DNA of 64,000 nt from Paraconiothyrium sp. Pb-2020 (Eukaryota; Ascomycota; Dothideomycetes; Pleosporales; Didymosphaeriaceae): positions 992,001-1,056,000 of the forward strand of contig JAJUBI010000009.1 of assembly GCA_022419385.1 (NCBI GenBank). Reading direction: 5' to 3'. Numbering within the stretch: the first letter of the stretch is position 1; each line of letters starts with the position of its first letter. The translations under genes and the position numbers were made by a program. Positions 9,885 to 20,729 of this stretch are shown piece after piece. The notes beneath the pieces are model-generated. The model was not told where the DNA came from. It saw only the letters and a list, made by a program, of their open reading frames with translations, and made no database searches.

Positions 9885-11272
9885 ATGAGTGCGCTTGGGG
9901 CCGAGGTGTTCTCCAGCTGGAGCGATGTGGTTGCGCGGCGCGAGTGGGAGGTGAACTTTGCAAAGGAGCGGCTGGAGAAGATGGAGCCCGTGGACCTGCC
10001 GCTGTGCAGGATGGAGAGGGTCAGCGCGTGAGTGCGTCCCAGCAATGTTTCGGTCGCGAAAGCTAGCTGCACGCCAAGGCTAGCTGCAGAGCCGCGCCAC
10101 GTTAAACAGACAGGGAAAGGCTAACCGCCCAGGAACAGCGACGAGCGGACCGTGCGCTTTGGCCTCAAGCGCGGCAAGCTATTGTACATCTTCAAGCACC
10201 CGAACCACGACGTCGAGCGCGACAAGCACCGCAACGTCATCACTCGCGCCCGCTTCATCAAGCAACGCCTCGAGAGCGCCGGGTACCGCCTGATTCCCTG
10301 GGACTTCAAGAAGGGCCAGCCGCCGCGCTTCTGGGAAGACGACGCTATGGAGGAGGACGACGACGATCTCTACGGGCCTTCGGAGGGCCAGCAGGCCGAG
10401 AGCAAGGAGGAGATTAAGAATGAAGACGGCGACTCGAGCGGCGACGAGCCCATGGAGGAGGAGTCCGGCGACGAGGACAACAGCGACGATAGCGATTCGG
10501 TACGGCGCGCCAATTCAGCTGACCGGGCGCAACCGTGGCTAACAAAGCGCAGGACATTGAGATCATTATAGACAAGCCCGCCGTCGCGCCCAAGCCTGCG
10601 CAGCAACAGCAACAACAACAGCCCCAGGAATCCAAGGCGATCAAGATCGAAGCCCCCCCGCAGGCCTCTACGACCCCCTCCCAGGCCGCCCGGACAACAG
10701 CGCCCCAAGTCCCCACACAGCCGGGAACAGCATACCCCGCCATCAAGTCCTCCACCATCGATGTAAATGGCGACCCCGTCTACCCGCCTGCAGGCAAGCC
10801 CATCTCCCAAGTTGTCATGGATGCAGATCTGGCCGAGGAAACAAAACCCTGGCGGTTGCCCGGCGCTGACCAGTCCGATTTCTTCAATTACGGCTTCGAC
10901 GAATTCAGCTGGGAGCAATATCGCCTCAAGCAGCAAGAGATGAGTGATACCATTGCGGACCAGAAAGCCCAGCAGCAACAGATGATGGCTATGATGGGCG
11001 GTCTGCCTGGTCCTGGCGGTGCGCCCCCGGCTGCGCCAGCGGGCATCCCTGGCATGCCCAGCGAAGCCGAGATGATGCAAATGATGCAGCAGATGGCCGC
11101 CCAAGGCATGGATCCTGGCAGCATGGATTTCAACCAGATGATGATGCAAATGTCCAACAGCGGAGGTATGGGTGGCTTTGGTGGTCCCTCAGGTCAACAG
11201 GGAGGTTTTGGCGGCGGTCATGGCGGTGGAGGCGCTGGAAGAGGGCGTGGAAGAGGACGGGGGAATTGGTAG
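9885..11272 (+). CDS. FIP1: Pre-mRNA polyadenylation factor Fip1 with an N-terminal extension
   Basis: Fip1 is the flexible subunit of the cleavage and polyadenylation factor that tethers poly(A) polymerase. Exons are 9885-10027, 10133-10499 and 10553-11272 (409 aa). Both introns have good signals (GTGAGT...CTAAC...CAG and GTACGG...GCTAAC...CAG), and the second joins DSDS to DIEIIIDKP as expected for Fip1. The Fip1 domain is clear at about residues 247-300 (KPWRLPGADQSDFFNYGFDEF). The C-terminus is Met/Gln-rich and ends in a Gly/RGG-type tail (GRGRGRGRGNW). The usual Fip1 start, MEEDDDDLYGP, is Met120 here. It is preceded in frame by 119 residues of well-formed basic sequence (for example RFGLKRGKLLYIFKHP) that I do not recognise from Fip1. 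Translation from the internal Met at 10347 is an alternative. Confidence 0.88.
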
Positions 11273-11521
11273 CCCGAAGATTGGGGGAAAAATCTTTATT
11301 TCTACCATCGGTGACACCAGGTCGGGTGGGTGCATTTACGGCGTTATTTGTACAACACGATACCAAAAGGGCTTGTCTTTGGGGAGGACACAAATCAAAT
11401 CTGAATTATCAAGATTCATATAATGGTATAGTGTAATTGACAACACTGACACCGTGGAGCTATGTCAGGGTATTTGGCATTCGTACTGGCATTGCGATTG
11501 CTCTACCCTTTAAGCAACAAA

Positions 11522-12852
11522 TTAAATCTTCGAAGCAGCCTTCACAACAGGGACCTCCTCATCCTTTCCTAAGATATCCGGCAGCGGCCCCACCGGCGTA
11601 ATCGCAAATTGATTAATTTGGCTGTGGCTCTTCGTATAATGCTTCTTGATATGCTCAAACTGCGTCGTCTCCCCAAACGCCGGATGGTCCCAGTACAGGT
11701 TCCGCAGCCACTTATGCAGGTGCGGATACCCGCTGCGAATGTCTCGGATATTGCACTTGAAGTGCTGCACGTAGACAGGGTCGAACCGGACGATGGTCGT
11801 GTAGAGCCGGACATCGGCTTCTGTGATGGTAGGTGATGAAAGGAGGTAAGAGGTGGAAGAGGTGGAGAGGCTTTCCTCGACGCGGTCGAGGGAGGTGAAG
11901 AGGGTGGTTACGGCTTTGGTGTAGGCTTCTTCGGTGCTGTTTAATTGTCAGATCTAGGTAAAGCATGGGGATTAAAGAGGGGGGGGGGCGAAGCAAGCGA
12001 CTGGATCGAGAGCGAGCATTGCAGGTCAAAAGGAAATTTGGGGACGTACGTAGCAAAACCGCTCTTGTAGACACCGTTATTGATGTCGTTGTACACCCAG
12101 TCATTCATTTCCTCAATCTCTTTCTGAAGTTTGGCCGGGAAGAGGTCGACTGACTTGTACTTCTCCTCAAGATGATCATCGAACGCCGTATAGAACATCC
12201 TAATGATCTCGCTGCTCTCGTTGCTAACGATTTTGTTCGCTTTCTTGTCGTACAGTGTAGGCACAGTAAAGCGACCGCTATAGTTCGGGTCCTGCTCAAA
12301 GTAGATGTCGCGGATGTGCGTGAAGTCCTTGTGGATTGGATCAGGGGTCGTCAAATCCCCCGCGACTTTCTCACCCTTTTCAGCGAATCTCCAACCTGCG
12401 ATGAATGATAAGCACCTATTAAATGTTGTCTTGAGCATTCATAAGACACAATCTAGCTTACCTTTCTCGCCCATATGCCAGTGCACGCTCGTGATGCCAA
12501 CAAAGTCCTCGAGCCCCTTCAACTTACGCACTATCATCGTGCGATGCGCCCACGGACATGCATAGCTCACGTACAGGTGATACCTCCCTTTCTCAGGTGG
12601 GAACTCCGCATCGGGCTTGTTCTCAATCCAGTTCCTGAACACAGACGTCTGCCTCTTGAACTCTCCCGACTTGTCGCCAGGTTTCACCCAATCAGTGATG
12701 CTGCCTTTCTGCTCGGGAGCCTTATCCATCGCTCTTTGCTTGCCTAGGTAAGTAAAAGCGCGATGGGAGAGGGCAATGGGAAGCCTTTTGATGAATAACC
12801 TGGGTAAACCTGATGATGCTCGAATGCGACACTTAAGGAGAAGAGAGGACAT
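11522..12852 (-). CDS. ECM4: Glutathionyl-hydroquinone reductase (Xi-class GST, ECM4/GTO type)
   Basis: The enzyme reduces glutathionyl-hydroquinones using GSH. The fungal relatives are the Ecm4/Gto2 omega-like transferases. Exons are 12462-12852, 12050-12395 and 11522-11936 (383 aa), with introns of 66 and 113 nt. The catalytic Cys99 sits in YVSYACPWAHRT, followed by the conserved HWHMGEKGWRF spanning the first splice. The C-terminal helical domain ends with FAITPVGPLPDI. The second join gives SGFATTEEAYTKAVTTLF, which matches the family. The first 41 residues are rich in Arg, Ser and Leu without acids, like a mitochondrial presequence. Met42 (MDKAPEQKG) would give the cytosolic form. The second intron contains a run of about ten G on the plus strand near 11979. 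Confidence 0.92.
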
Positions 12853-13571
12853 ATAACACTGTGAGCAGAGGAGAGCAGGAATATAAAGAGAATAGCCATG
12901 GATGTTGTTCAGAGCTCCTCACGCTAACGCGAATGACATCTAGACGTCCCGCTTTCGTCATGCCGTCCTCGCTTCCGACTTCCGGTGCTGATTGACTAAG
13001 CTTGACAAACCAACACAACTTCGTGTGGCGACGTTGGCCAGAGCACGAGCGCTGCTGCTTACGGTTAACTTAGGTGACGGAGACTCGAGAGTGGGACAAT
13101 AACGGCAGTGTGCTTATAGAGCAGATCAATTGCGGGGATTGCAGGATCCGGGACACAAGTTGACGTCTATTATCCCAATGTCATAGAGATGCTTATTACA
13201 GCGTGACAAGGGATCAAGTCAGATCAGATAGTAACGGCTTGGTTAGATTCTTGGCTGTTGACTGAGCACACGCACGCCGAAGCTAATTCACACTTTCCTT
13301 TTCCCTGCCCTTTCCTCTATACCAGTGATTATCCTACACCAGCTCTCCATTGCAACAGAGTGAATATATCGAAACATGCTGTACAATATATACATAGTAT
13401 ACACACCCTCGAGGCACCCGCCCTCTAACATACACAGTCAACGCAGAGAATATAACCCACAAGTACGCCATGCCAAATGCTTTCCCAATGCCCGCAAACG
13501 CCAAGTCGAATGGATATTGCCCTATCTCACATACACCGGTTCACAAGAAAACATCATCATCAGGGCTGCCC
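12853..13571. other. Intergenic between ECM4 and RPO41
   Basis: It holds the ECM4 promoter side (near 12.9-13.1 kb) and probably the RPO41 3' UTR, including an AT-rich tract at 13380-13410. No gene is seen. Confidence 0.5.
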
Positions 13572-16500
13572 TCAAGAGAAAAAGTATTTCGACTCACGCA
13601 GCCTAGAGACATCCCAGTCGCCCTTCTTTGGCACCGGTGGAAATGCCAGCGGAAGCCACACAGCTACACCATGGCTCCTCAGGTTGCGTAAAGTGTTCTT
13701 TTGCTCCTCAGTGCTCTTTGCATCGTCGTTTTCGAGCTGTTCCTCTATCTCTTCTTCTACGGCGGCAAGATCTGCTTCTGGGATATCTCTCGGTGGGGTA
13801 CCAGAAGCCTCGAGCTCATCCGCGACGTGGCCAGCCTCAGCAGTGAGCAGCTTCTCTTTAACTTTGTCGAAATTGCGACCAGCTGTGTTCTTGCTGTCGC
13901 CCAAGAGAGCAAGGCGATACGATGCAAGGGCGCTGGGATCTTGGTTCGCTAGCCATATGCTCGTTGGTGTGACCATTTCCAGGCCCTTTTCCTTCTCCTC
14001 TGGATCCTCGCTGTTCAACAGCTCCTGCCGCTGAGCCTCGATGACGAGTTCAGCAAACGAGGCATCCTTTCTTTCAGGACGGGTTTTACGTCCATCTTCG
14101 AGGCCGCTACGCTGCGTCATCCTCCACGCCACAATCTTCTTTGCGACGCTGGAAGCAGGCTTGAGATGTGCCTTGTACATTGAACCAGCGTAGCGCGCCT
14201 GGAATTCAGCGGCGAGGCGACCCATGATATCCTCAGAATGCATGCGCACGAAGGCATCGCGCAAGATGACATTTAGGTTGGGGACATCAGCGGCATGAGT
14301 CCAGAAACTGTCGTGAACGGCGGCAAAATCGAGACCCATCTCACTGCATTTCAGCGCCGACAATATCATGTGAGTAGCGTCGAGAGAATGGATAAAGTTG
14401 GGCGGAAAGGCTTGCAGTTGTTTGCGTTTATCAACAGCCGCGTGCCCCTGGTGTCGATGGACGACGATTTCCTGCAATTTTGTCTTGATCACATGAGTTC
14501 CCGCCTTGCGATATGGTTGCACTACCGGCATTTTTAGAGGCGTTGTCCAAATGATTGGTGTTTTAAAAGCTTCCATATCTTTAAGAAGCTTCTTTTCCAG
14601 GGATTTGCTCATACGCTTGGGGTTCTTGTACTTGGCGTCATAGGCTGCCTGGCTTCCCTCGAAGTACTGTCGAAGCCTCTTGACTTGCTCCGCAGACACG
14701 GACGTTGAGATACGTTCGCCGCATTCACCAAGCCAGTATTGGATTTCTTGGGCTCCATTAAAGATCTTACCCAGGGCTTGGAATATCTTGGCTGCAACAT
14801 ATGATGCAGCTCTCCAAACTTCAATGGTCTCATTCTCTTTTTGAAAAATCTCCCTGAGCTCGTCCTCGACTTGCTTTTTAGCGCCAATGAATGTGACTCC
14901 ATACACGTTAGTCATGACGGTTCGCTTGACGACCTTCCGAGAGATCTTGTCCTTCAGCACGATTGCCAATTTCTGGCCTTTTGCAGCATCGTCGGCAACC
15001 ATACTGCGGACAAGGTCGGCAACACCAGTGTAAATATCCTGCGGTCGGTCGGATGGTTCGAGATTAACTTGGCTGGCACCGGCAGCATCGCCACCAAGTG
15101 CAGCATAATGCTGAAGTCCGTTACAGGTTCCATCCTGGTGAACCGCAAGATGCGACACGAAACGCGTTGGGTCTGGCGATTCTAACGCGTTTTTCAGCTC
15201 CATGCAACACGCAAGACATTGCCAGGGATCTTCTGCCTTGGCCCACCATCTCCTCCCAGTGAGGGGATTGGTTGCAGAGTCGTATATTTCATGGAGGTTG
15301 TCCATAGCGAACTGTTCGCGGTCGTGCAAGCTGGCTTTATCAAATCCATAGAGGTTCGCCAGATGGACCTTAAGCCACTGTAGACCCACAACGCCCAATT
15401 CCTTGCCGTTGGCGAATTTGAGCAGACATCTTGCAAAGTCGGATCCCATGTGGTTCAATATAGGGGGAATAGGATAAGCCCTACCGCGGAAATCTACGCT
15501 GTGAGGGAAGTATAACTTCTTCTCCCTGACGTAAGCACGTGCGGTCTCTAGCTGAAAATTTTGGAAACAGCGTTGTGAATGAAGACCTGATCGGGTATTT
15601 TCGTACTCGTGAATAGCCTTGTTCCATGCATGCTTCTCGGCCCTGGATGCGTTTGCTGGAGGCTCCTCGGGTCGCACTAGGCCGTTATCCTCCGCAACCA
15701 TCGCTCCGATACCTTCTCCGTTATTCCACGCTTGAACCATCACTTCGAATACGTCCTTATTGATCTGCCACGGCACCTTCGAAAGAACGTCGAGGCCCGT
15801 CAGCATCTTTTCCATGTCGCCATTTTCTATAGCCGATTGAGCGTATGCGCGCTGAGAGAGATCGTGGTTCTTCAAACGAACCACGCCTTGTGAACCCGTG
15901 TAGTAGCCACCGTCATCAAAAGCAGTCCAAGGCTTGGGTTCGAAAACCATGGGAAGCTGGACACTGTGGACGGAATGGGTAGGCTCGTTCATAAGTTTCT
16001 TGATAATTTCAGGATGGGCCACGATCCAACCCGTTTTCTTGCCGTTGGCATAACCAACATGGTGACTGAACGCAGCCTGCGTATTAGTCAAAGTTTTGCC
16101 GGAATTAGGATCTTCAGCCGTCACGGTAACCATTGCAGCTTGCAAAAATTGCTCGATCAACAAGGCACCGATCCTAGTTTTGATTGCTGTAGGCATCTCT
16201 TTTTGCAGAAAAGAGTCTACAGGGTATTCGGTGTGTTTGGGCGTCGTGTGTTCTTCCGGTTTGGCGCCTTGCGGTTGTAAAGACAAAGACTCTAGCATGG
16301 TTCGACGTACTTGTTTACGCTGTTTCTTCCGCTGAGAGAGCAATTTGTCCCTTGCTTCCGCGTACGCCTCGTTCCGGATATCCTCTGCTAGGTTATGGGA
16401 AAGTTGGGATATTTTTAACTCATTTGCATTCTCGCCCCGGCCGATCGCAACACTCTGGATTATGCGCGACACCGTGAGGGCTGCCATCTTTTCGGGCTTG

Positions 16501-17852
16501 CACATCTCGAGAAATGGCCCGTAGACAAGCCTTTCGTCGCTCTGAGTCCTTGAAGATGGTGCCGAAAGTGCTTCGTGCACAAGTACGTACTCCTTCTGGA
16601 TGCGTGGGAGAAGAGCAGAGTACCATTGCCACATCAAAGCTTGTATCGGCTTGGTCTTGAGCACACCGTGAATACCGAGCTCTTGAAGTTTTTCGTCTTC
16701 GATCTTCCAACGGTTAATCGCAGCCTGGGTCGCATCGCGCTCGATTTGCAACTGGCGCATGTAGGCAAAAGCACGTTCTTTCTCTCCCTGTGAGCCCTCC
16801 ATGTCATGTGGGTAGGGGACCCGAGAGCTTTGGTCGAATACGGCGAGCGCGTTTTTGAGTGCGTTCAGACCTTCGCCTTTCTGCGCGACTTCCTTCACGC
16901 TGTGTGCAGGATTGGCAAGGATGCCATGGTCGATAAGGGCCTGGGCTCCAAGTGGTGTACTCATGTCGTATCGATGCGCGACATCGACAGGCTGCTCCAG
17001 CGCAGGTGGTTCCTGGAAGCGTTCTGGTTGGGCACGGATAAGTGCATCCCATTCGTTGTCGTCAAAGTCTTCTGAGTAGTTAATGGCGTCCATAACGTCC
17101 GAGCCGCAACTTGTTTCGGCCATGGCGAGATATTTGCGCAACGACCGGTGCCTTTCGCTACCCTCTAGCAGGGACATGGACGCTCGCAGAAGCGTGACGA
17201 AGGTGCCAGCATTGGGTTCGATGGCCTTTCGCACCATGTGTGAATCGTACCACTCTTCGATGGTGCCCATTGAATATGCCTCGGGATTCTGTTGGGCCAG
17301 CTCGAACATGGTCTGCAGATAGGCATTGTGCGCCTCGACAACCTCGCTCGCCGTCGGGCTGTACATGGTCGTGAGGCGCTGGATGATGGCCGTTGCTCTG
17401 TCCATGCGGCCAACACGGAGGCACGCATGCAAATTCTGGTACAGTTCGATGGGATCGCCGCCGATTCCGAACCGGGAGGGTGTTGTGGGAGGGTCCATGG
17501 GCTCACGCAGGACGAGCGGCGTCGCGGGATCCCAGGGTTCCAGTCGTGCCATGCGCGGCGATTGTGCGCTGCGCGAGCTCCAGGGCTGTATGAGGCCGTC
17601 AAAGGACATGGACGGCATGTCTGCGCGCTGTACATCGGCTTGCGTGGCGAGGGAGCGCGTCTCGTGCCGTAGCGACAGCGTCCCGTGTCGTGGTCTTCGT
17701 GCATCATGGGTGGTTGTTGTTGTAGGCCCAACACTGGCAGCCCATCGCATCTGCGCCGGACAGAGCCATGGGAGGGTCAATTGTTCGGCGAGCTGTGTGG
17801 GCGACCTGAAGGCATCCCTTCGCAGCTTCCGCCGAGCTGCTCGCGCGAGCAT
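13572..17852 (-). CDS. RPO41: Mitochondrial DNA-directed RNA polymerase (phage T7 type)
   Basis: A single-subunit polymerase that transcribes the mitochondrial genome and primes its replication. I start at 17852 (1426 aa) because MLARAARRKLRRDAFRS is a typical Arg-rich mitochondrial presequence; the frame is open further upstream to 18182 but that part is Gly/Pro-rich and unlikely to be translated. An N-terminal pentatricopeptide-like helical domain covers roughly 100-330. The catalytic domain shows the family motifs: DGTCNGLQHYAALGGD (about residue 900, with the first metal-binding Asp), the O-helix RKVVKRTVMTNVYGVTF (about 970) and the C-terminal VHDSFWTHA (about 1180, with the second catalytic Asp). 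The end carries an acidic extension after the palm (VEEEIEEQLENDD) that is longer than in phage enzymes. No introns are needed. Confidence 0.96.
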   Translation of the reverse strand: MLARAARRKLRRDAFRSPTQLAEQLTLPWLCPAQMRWAASVGPTTTTTHDARRPRHGTLSLRHETRSLATQADVQRADMPSMSFDGLIQPWSSRSAQSPRMARLEPWDPATPLVLREPMDPPTTPSRFGIGGDPIELYQNLHACLRVGRMDRATAIIQRLTTMYSPTASEVVEAHNAYLQTMFELAQQNPEAYSMGTIEEWYDSHMVRKAIEPNAGTFVTLLRASMSLLEGSERHRSLRKYLAMAETSCGSDVMDAINYSEDFDDNEWDALIRAQPERFQEPPALEQPVDVAHRYDMSTPLGAQALIDHGILANPAHSVKEVAQKGEGLNALKNALAVFDQSSRVPYPHDMEGSQGEKERAFAYMRQLQIERDATQAAINRWKIEDEKLQELGIHGVLKTKPIQALMWQWYSALLPRIQKEYVLVHEALSAPSSRTQSDERLVYGPFLEMCKPEKMAALTVSRIIQSVAIGRGENANELKISQLSHNLAEDIRNEAYAEARDKLLSQRKKQRKQVRRTMLESLSLQPQGAKPEEHTTPKHTEYPVDSFLQKEMPTAIKTRIGALLIEQFLQAAMVTVTAEDPNSGKTLTNTQAAFSHHVGYANGKKTGWIVAHPEIIKKLMNEPTHSVHSVQLPMVFEPKPWTAFDDGGYYTGSQGVVRLKNHDLSQRAYAQSAIENGDMEKMLTGLDVLSKVPWQINKDVFEVMVQAWNNGEGIGAMVAEDNGLVRPEEPPANASRAEKHAWNKAIHEYENTRSGLHSQRCFQNFQLETARAYVREKKLYFPHSVDFRGRAYPIPPILNHMGSDFARCLLKFANGKELGVVGLQWLKVHLANLYGFDKASLHDREQFAMDNLHEIYDSATNPLTGRRWWAKAEDPWQCLACCMELKNALESPDPTRFVSHLAVHQDGTCNGLQHYAALGGDAAGASQVNLEPSDRPQDIYTGVADLVRSMVADDAAKGQKLAIVLKDKISRKVVKRTVMTNVYGVTFIGAKKQVEDELREIFQKENETIEVWRAASYVAAKIFQALGKIFNGAQEIQYWLGECGERISTSVSAEQVKRLRQYFEGSQAAYDAKYKNPKRMSKSLEKKLLKDMEAFKTPIIWTTPLKMPVVQPYRKAGTHVIKTKLQEIVVHRHQGHAAVDKRKQLQAFPPNFIHSLDATHMILSALKCSEMGLDFAAVHDSFWTHAADVPNLNVILRDAFVRMHSEDIMGRLAAEFQARYAGSMYKAHLKPASSVAKKIVAWRMTQRSGLEDGRKTRPERKDASFAELVIEAQRQELLNSEDPEEKEKGLEMVTPTSIWLANQDPSALASYRLALLGDSKNTAGRNFDKVKEKLLTAEAGHVADELEASGTPPRDIPEADLAAVEEEIEEQLENDDAKSTEEQKNTLRNLRSHGVAVWLPLAFPPVPKKGDWDVSRLRESKYFFS

Positions 17853-18482
17853 CTTGAAAGTTAGGTGGGAATTAAAGATACTAAGGAACAGAAGGAAGCA
17901 CAAACGCTCGATTATACAAAGAAGGAGGAATAGGCCTGCAAAGAGCGCAGGTACGATGGGCGCTCCGGATAGGCAGCTGTTGGAGTTGGAGAGCGCATCG
18001 GATGGCAAATCCCCCCTTCTACATAAGAATTTCACTGGCCCGTGCACCCGGCCCGGACCTCCAGCGCCTGCACCTGCACCTGGGCACCTGAAGCTAAAAA
18101 AACACGTGACTTTCTGGAAACGTCGGGACCCTCCAGACAATGCAGCCCATCGACGTTGTATGAAGCACAGGGTTCCGATCATAGTCGTCTTCAGTCCAGA
18201 GCAATCATTACAGCTAACTAATTGCTAGCACGATGCAAATCCCGGATCCACTCCAAACTACAAACTCCAGACTCCAAATGCTATGAACTGACAGGGGAAG
18301 GCCTAACTCCGTTGAAATGCGCGTTATTCTCCTCTACAGTTCTATCAATCATATTCCGTGTCATGTCCGCAATGACCCTCATTATATCTTTGCTAGCGCA
18401 ACTCTCAGACAGGGCCAAAGATTGATCAAAAGACGCGCATTGAGTCTTCGGGCCTTTTGCCGGCGTTCGACGCACGGCTACA
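17853..18482. other. Intergenic upstream of RPO41
   Basis: About 630 bp holding the RPO41 5' region and the 3' end of the next minus-strand gene. No gene is seen. Confidence 0.5.
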
Positions 18483-20729
18483 TCAAGAGAGGCTGGCAGT
18501 CGCGGTAGGCAGAGACGTCACACTGTCTGTCATACTGTTCCCTATCGTCGTGATAGTGGCAATCATCTCATCACTCGTCTGCGCGCTACTCCACGCATTG
18601 CGGTAGTCGTCTTCAACATCTGCGTCAAAAACCTCTATGTCGTTCTCCCAGTCGTCCTCATCTCCAAAGCAAAACAGATCGCGTGCGCTCCCCTCCGTAA
18701 CCTTCCGGTGCTTTCCCTCTGGAATTGTGCAACCGCCAACGACCTCACGGTACCTGGTAGCGTAGGTGTCCGCAATAGATGAGACATTGAAATGGGGTAT
18801 CATGTCGCCGCGATGGAGGAGGTATGGGAGGTGGGGTATCTCGGGTAGATCACCGTCGAAAGGTAGGAAGAGGTGCAGCGGACGCGAATGGGAAACGACT
18901 CCGGCTTCCGACAGCTTGGGTGGTGGCCCAGATGGGTCACCGCGAAGAAATGCCTCGTTCGTCTGCGTTGGTGGAACGGTCTCATCGTCCTCAACTCTCG
19001 CTTTCAGTGGTGCAAACTCTTCGGGGATATGGTACAGTTCATTGTGAACAGTGACAAGGGCTTCTTCGGAGGTCGCTCCGGGATAAACCAAGGCATAACC
19101 ACGGGCACGCATGAACTCGAGTGTATACTCCACCCAGGATGGGAGTGTCTCTGATACAAGCTTCTTCCGCTGCGGCGCTTTGGAGTGCTTCGCGACGCGG
19201 TTGCTGAGGAATGAGTGAAGCTCTGCCCATTTGTCGCCAAAATACAATGTTGCGTGACTATTGGGAGCTTGCCACAGGAACGGCACAGCTTTAGTGCCCG
19301 CAAAAAGCTCCGCGTATCGCCTGGAATGCATATCGGTGGGATTGGGAGGGCTAAGCTTCGTCTTCCCGTCGAGCAGCAACGAAGGCAGCTCCAGCGTCAC
19401 ACCCATGACACCACGGGCGTCGTCCTCGGCGTAAGTGGAGTACCTATACTCCAGTAGAGTGAACATGAGGTACTGGTAATATTGCGACGAAAGTTCAGCC
19501 TGCGGAGACAGGAGCAAAACGTGCGAATTCTTCGAGCTGGGGTAGAAAAGCTCGAGAAATCGAATGGCTGATTCCTCTTGTGTCACGCGCTGGTTTCCAA
19601 TCTTGCGTCTGGTCGTTACGTGACTCTGATGGCCGGATGGAGGCCATCTGAAGTCGTCCAAAAACCGCTCCACTGTTTCATCGAGCTCCGCGGGCAATTC
19701 GAGGGTTATATGAGGCAAGGCCATGCCACTATAGTCGGCAGATCGGATTGACTTCAGGAGGCGAGCAACGCTCGCAGAGTCTGGCGGCACCTGGATCAGG
19801 ATATCAATGGTGGGCGAGTTCCAGCTCCGTAAGGACCCCGCGTCAAGCCTAGTCATCCACATCATGCTGTCCAATCTATCTCTGGGTATCTCGATGAGAG
19901 GCATATGTAACGCCTCTGTTTTCGCGCGTATTCCCCTTACGAGGAAGCCATCCTCGGACATTGCATCGTGTATTATCGCTGCCTGTGGGTGCAAGAAGCT
20001 GTTGATGTGGGTCATAGCTGCCATGACACTCTGCTCGGCTCGGTCGTCTGAACTGTATTCCGTCCAGTCTGGCCGCGCATCGTGCCAGATGGCGGGACAT
20101 TTGATTTGGTCTATGCCATTGATCTCTAGTATCTGGGCCAAGTCGATGTCTTCCCTGCCCATGAATGCCGCATGTACATAGTTTCTACTCCAACGCGCCA
20201 TCTCACATATCATAGGGAGCATTGCAGACGCACTGTGCAGGCTGGATATGGGAAACACGATGTTGCGATTGACGGCGCGGTAGCCGTAGGTGTGGGAGGC
20301 TCCGTGCAGCGAGGCAGCGAGCCTGTAAAACTTGAACTGGCCGTCGAACGTATGCGGTGTGGGTTCGCCAGCCCTTGGGGCTCTGTAACCTGGCGGCGGT
20401 CCCACGGGCTCTTCGTTGTTGGTTTGATCGTAGCCGTAGCTGAACCTGCCGAGCGGAGCACTTCCATATTCCGACGTGGTTATCTGATCGGTCCACTCGC
20501 CCAAGGTCGGCATGTTCTTCACGAGCGCGTAGACCAGAAATAGGCCTACGACGGCCAGCAAGATGCGCCGGCGTCGCCAGCGCAGCGGCGTGCTCCTGGG
20601 CGTCCATATTGGCATGCGCATTGCGCCAGGCTTGTGGTCGTCATCCTTCTTGCCCAGTTCCTCGTCGCCGGGCAGTATCGATCTCAGCATGTTCCCCTGA
20701 TCCAGGCCTTCCTGCAGAAATTCAGGCAC
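18483..20729 (-). CDS. Type II membrane protein, putative GT-A glycosyltransferase (fungal)
   Basis: A single exon of 748 codons. A short basic cytosolic N-terminus (RWRRRR) precedes one transmembrane segment at about residues 56-71 (ILLAVVGLFLVYALVK), followed by a large luminal domain, the arrangement of Golgi type II enzymes. The luminal part has nucleotide-sugar-transferase-like features: a strand-loop SPTIDILIQVPPDSASVARLL with a following SIRSADY, and a later LLLSPQAELSSQYYQY segment. Closely similar fungal proteins are commonly named glycosyltransferase 2, but I see no unambiguous DxD motif. Asp-rich stretches near the C-terminus (EDDWENDIEVFDADVEDDY) are probably not catalytic. Function remains inferred. 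Confidence 0.65.
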   Translation of the reverse strand: MPEFLQEGLDQGNMLRSILPGDEELGKKDDDHKPGAMRMPIWTPRSTPLRWRRRRILLAVVGLFLVYALVKNMPTLGEWTDQITTSEYGSAPLGRFSYGYDQTNNEEPVGPPPGYRAPRAGEPTPHTFDGQFKFYRLAASLHGASHTYGYRAVNRNIVFPISSLHSASAMLPMICEMARWSRNYVHAAFMGREDIDLAQILEINGIDQIKCPAIWHDARPDWTEYSSDDRAEQSVMAAMTHINSFLHPQAAIIHDAMSEDGFLVRGIRAKTEALHMPLIEIPRDRLDSMMWMTRLDAGSLRSWNSPTIDILIQVPPDSASVARLLKSIRSADYSGMALPHITLELPAELDETVERFLDDFRWPPSGHQSHVTTRRKIGNQRVTQEESAIRFLELFYPSSKNSHVLLLSPQAELSSQYYQYLMFTLLEYRYSTYAEDDARGVMGVTLELPSLLLDGKTKLSPPNPTDMHSRRYAELFAGTKAVPFLWQAPNSHATLYFGDKWAELHSFLSNRVAKHSKAPQRKKLVSETLPSWVEYTLEFMRARGYALVYPGATSEEALVTVHNELYHIPEEFAPLKARVEDDETVPPTQTNEAFLRGDPSGPPPKLSEAGVVSHSRPLHLFLPFDGDLPEIPHLPYLLHRGDMIPHFNVSSIADTYATRYREVVGGCTIPEGKHRKVTEGSARDLFCFGDEDDWENDIEVFDADVEDDYRNAWSSAQTSDEMIATITTIGNSMTDSVTSLPTATASLS

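Noticed and set aside
10370..11149. Long minus-strand open frame opposite FIP1
   Set aside because: Its His/Leu/Cys-rich low-complexity peptide is the mirror of the Gln/Met/Gly-rich FIP1 coding strand. The plus strand has the recognisable Fip1 domain.
17853..18182. Upstream extension of RPO41 to the first open Met
   Set aside because: The extra 110 residues are Gly/Pro/Phe-rich and would place the clear mitochondrial presequence internally.
17326..18228. 300-codon plus-strand open frame antisense to the RPO41 5' end
   Set aside because: It overlaps the RPO41 presequence and N-terminal domain in antisense and has no recognisable motif. GC-rich codon bias opposite a real gene explains it.
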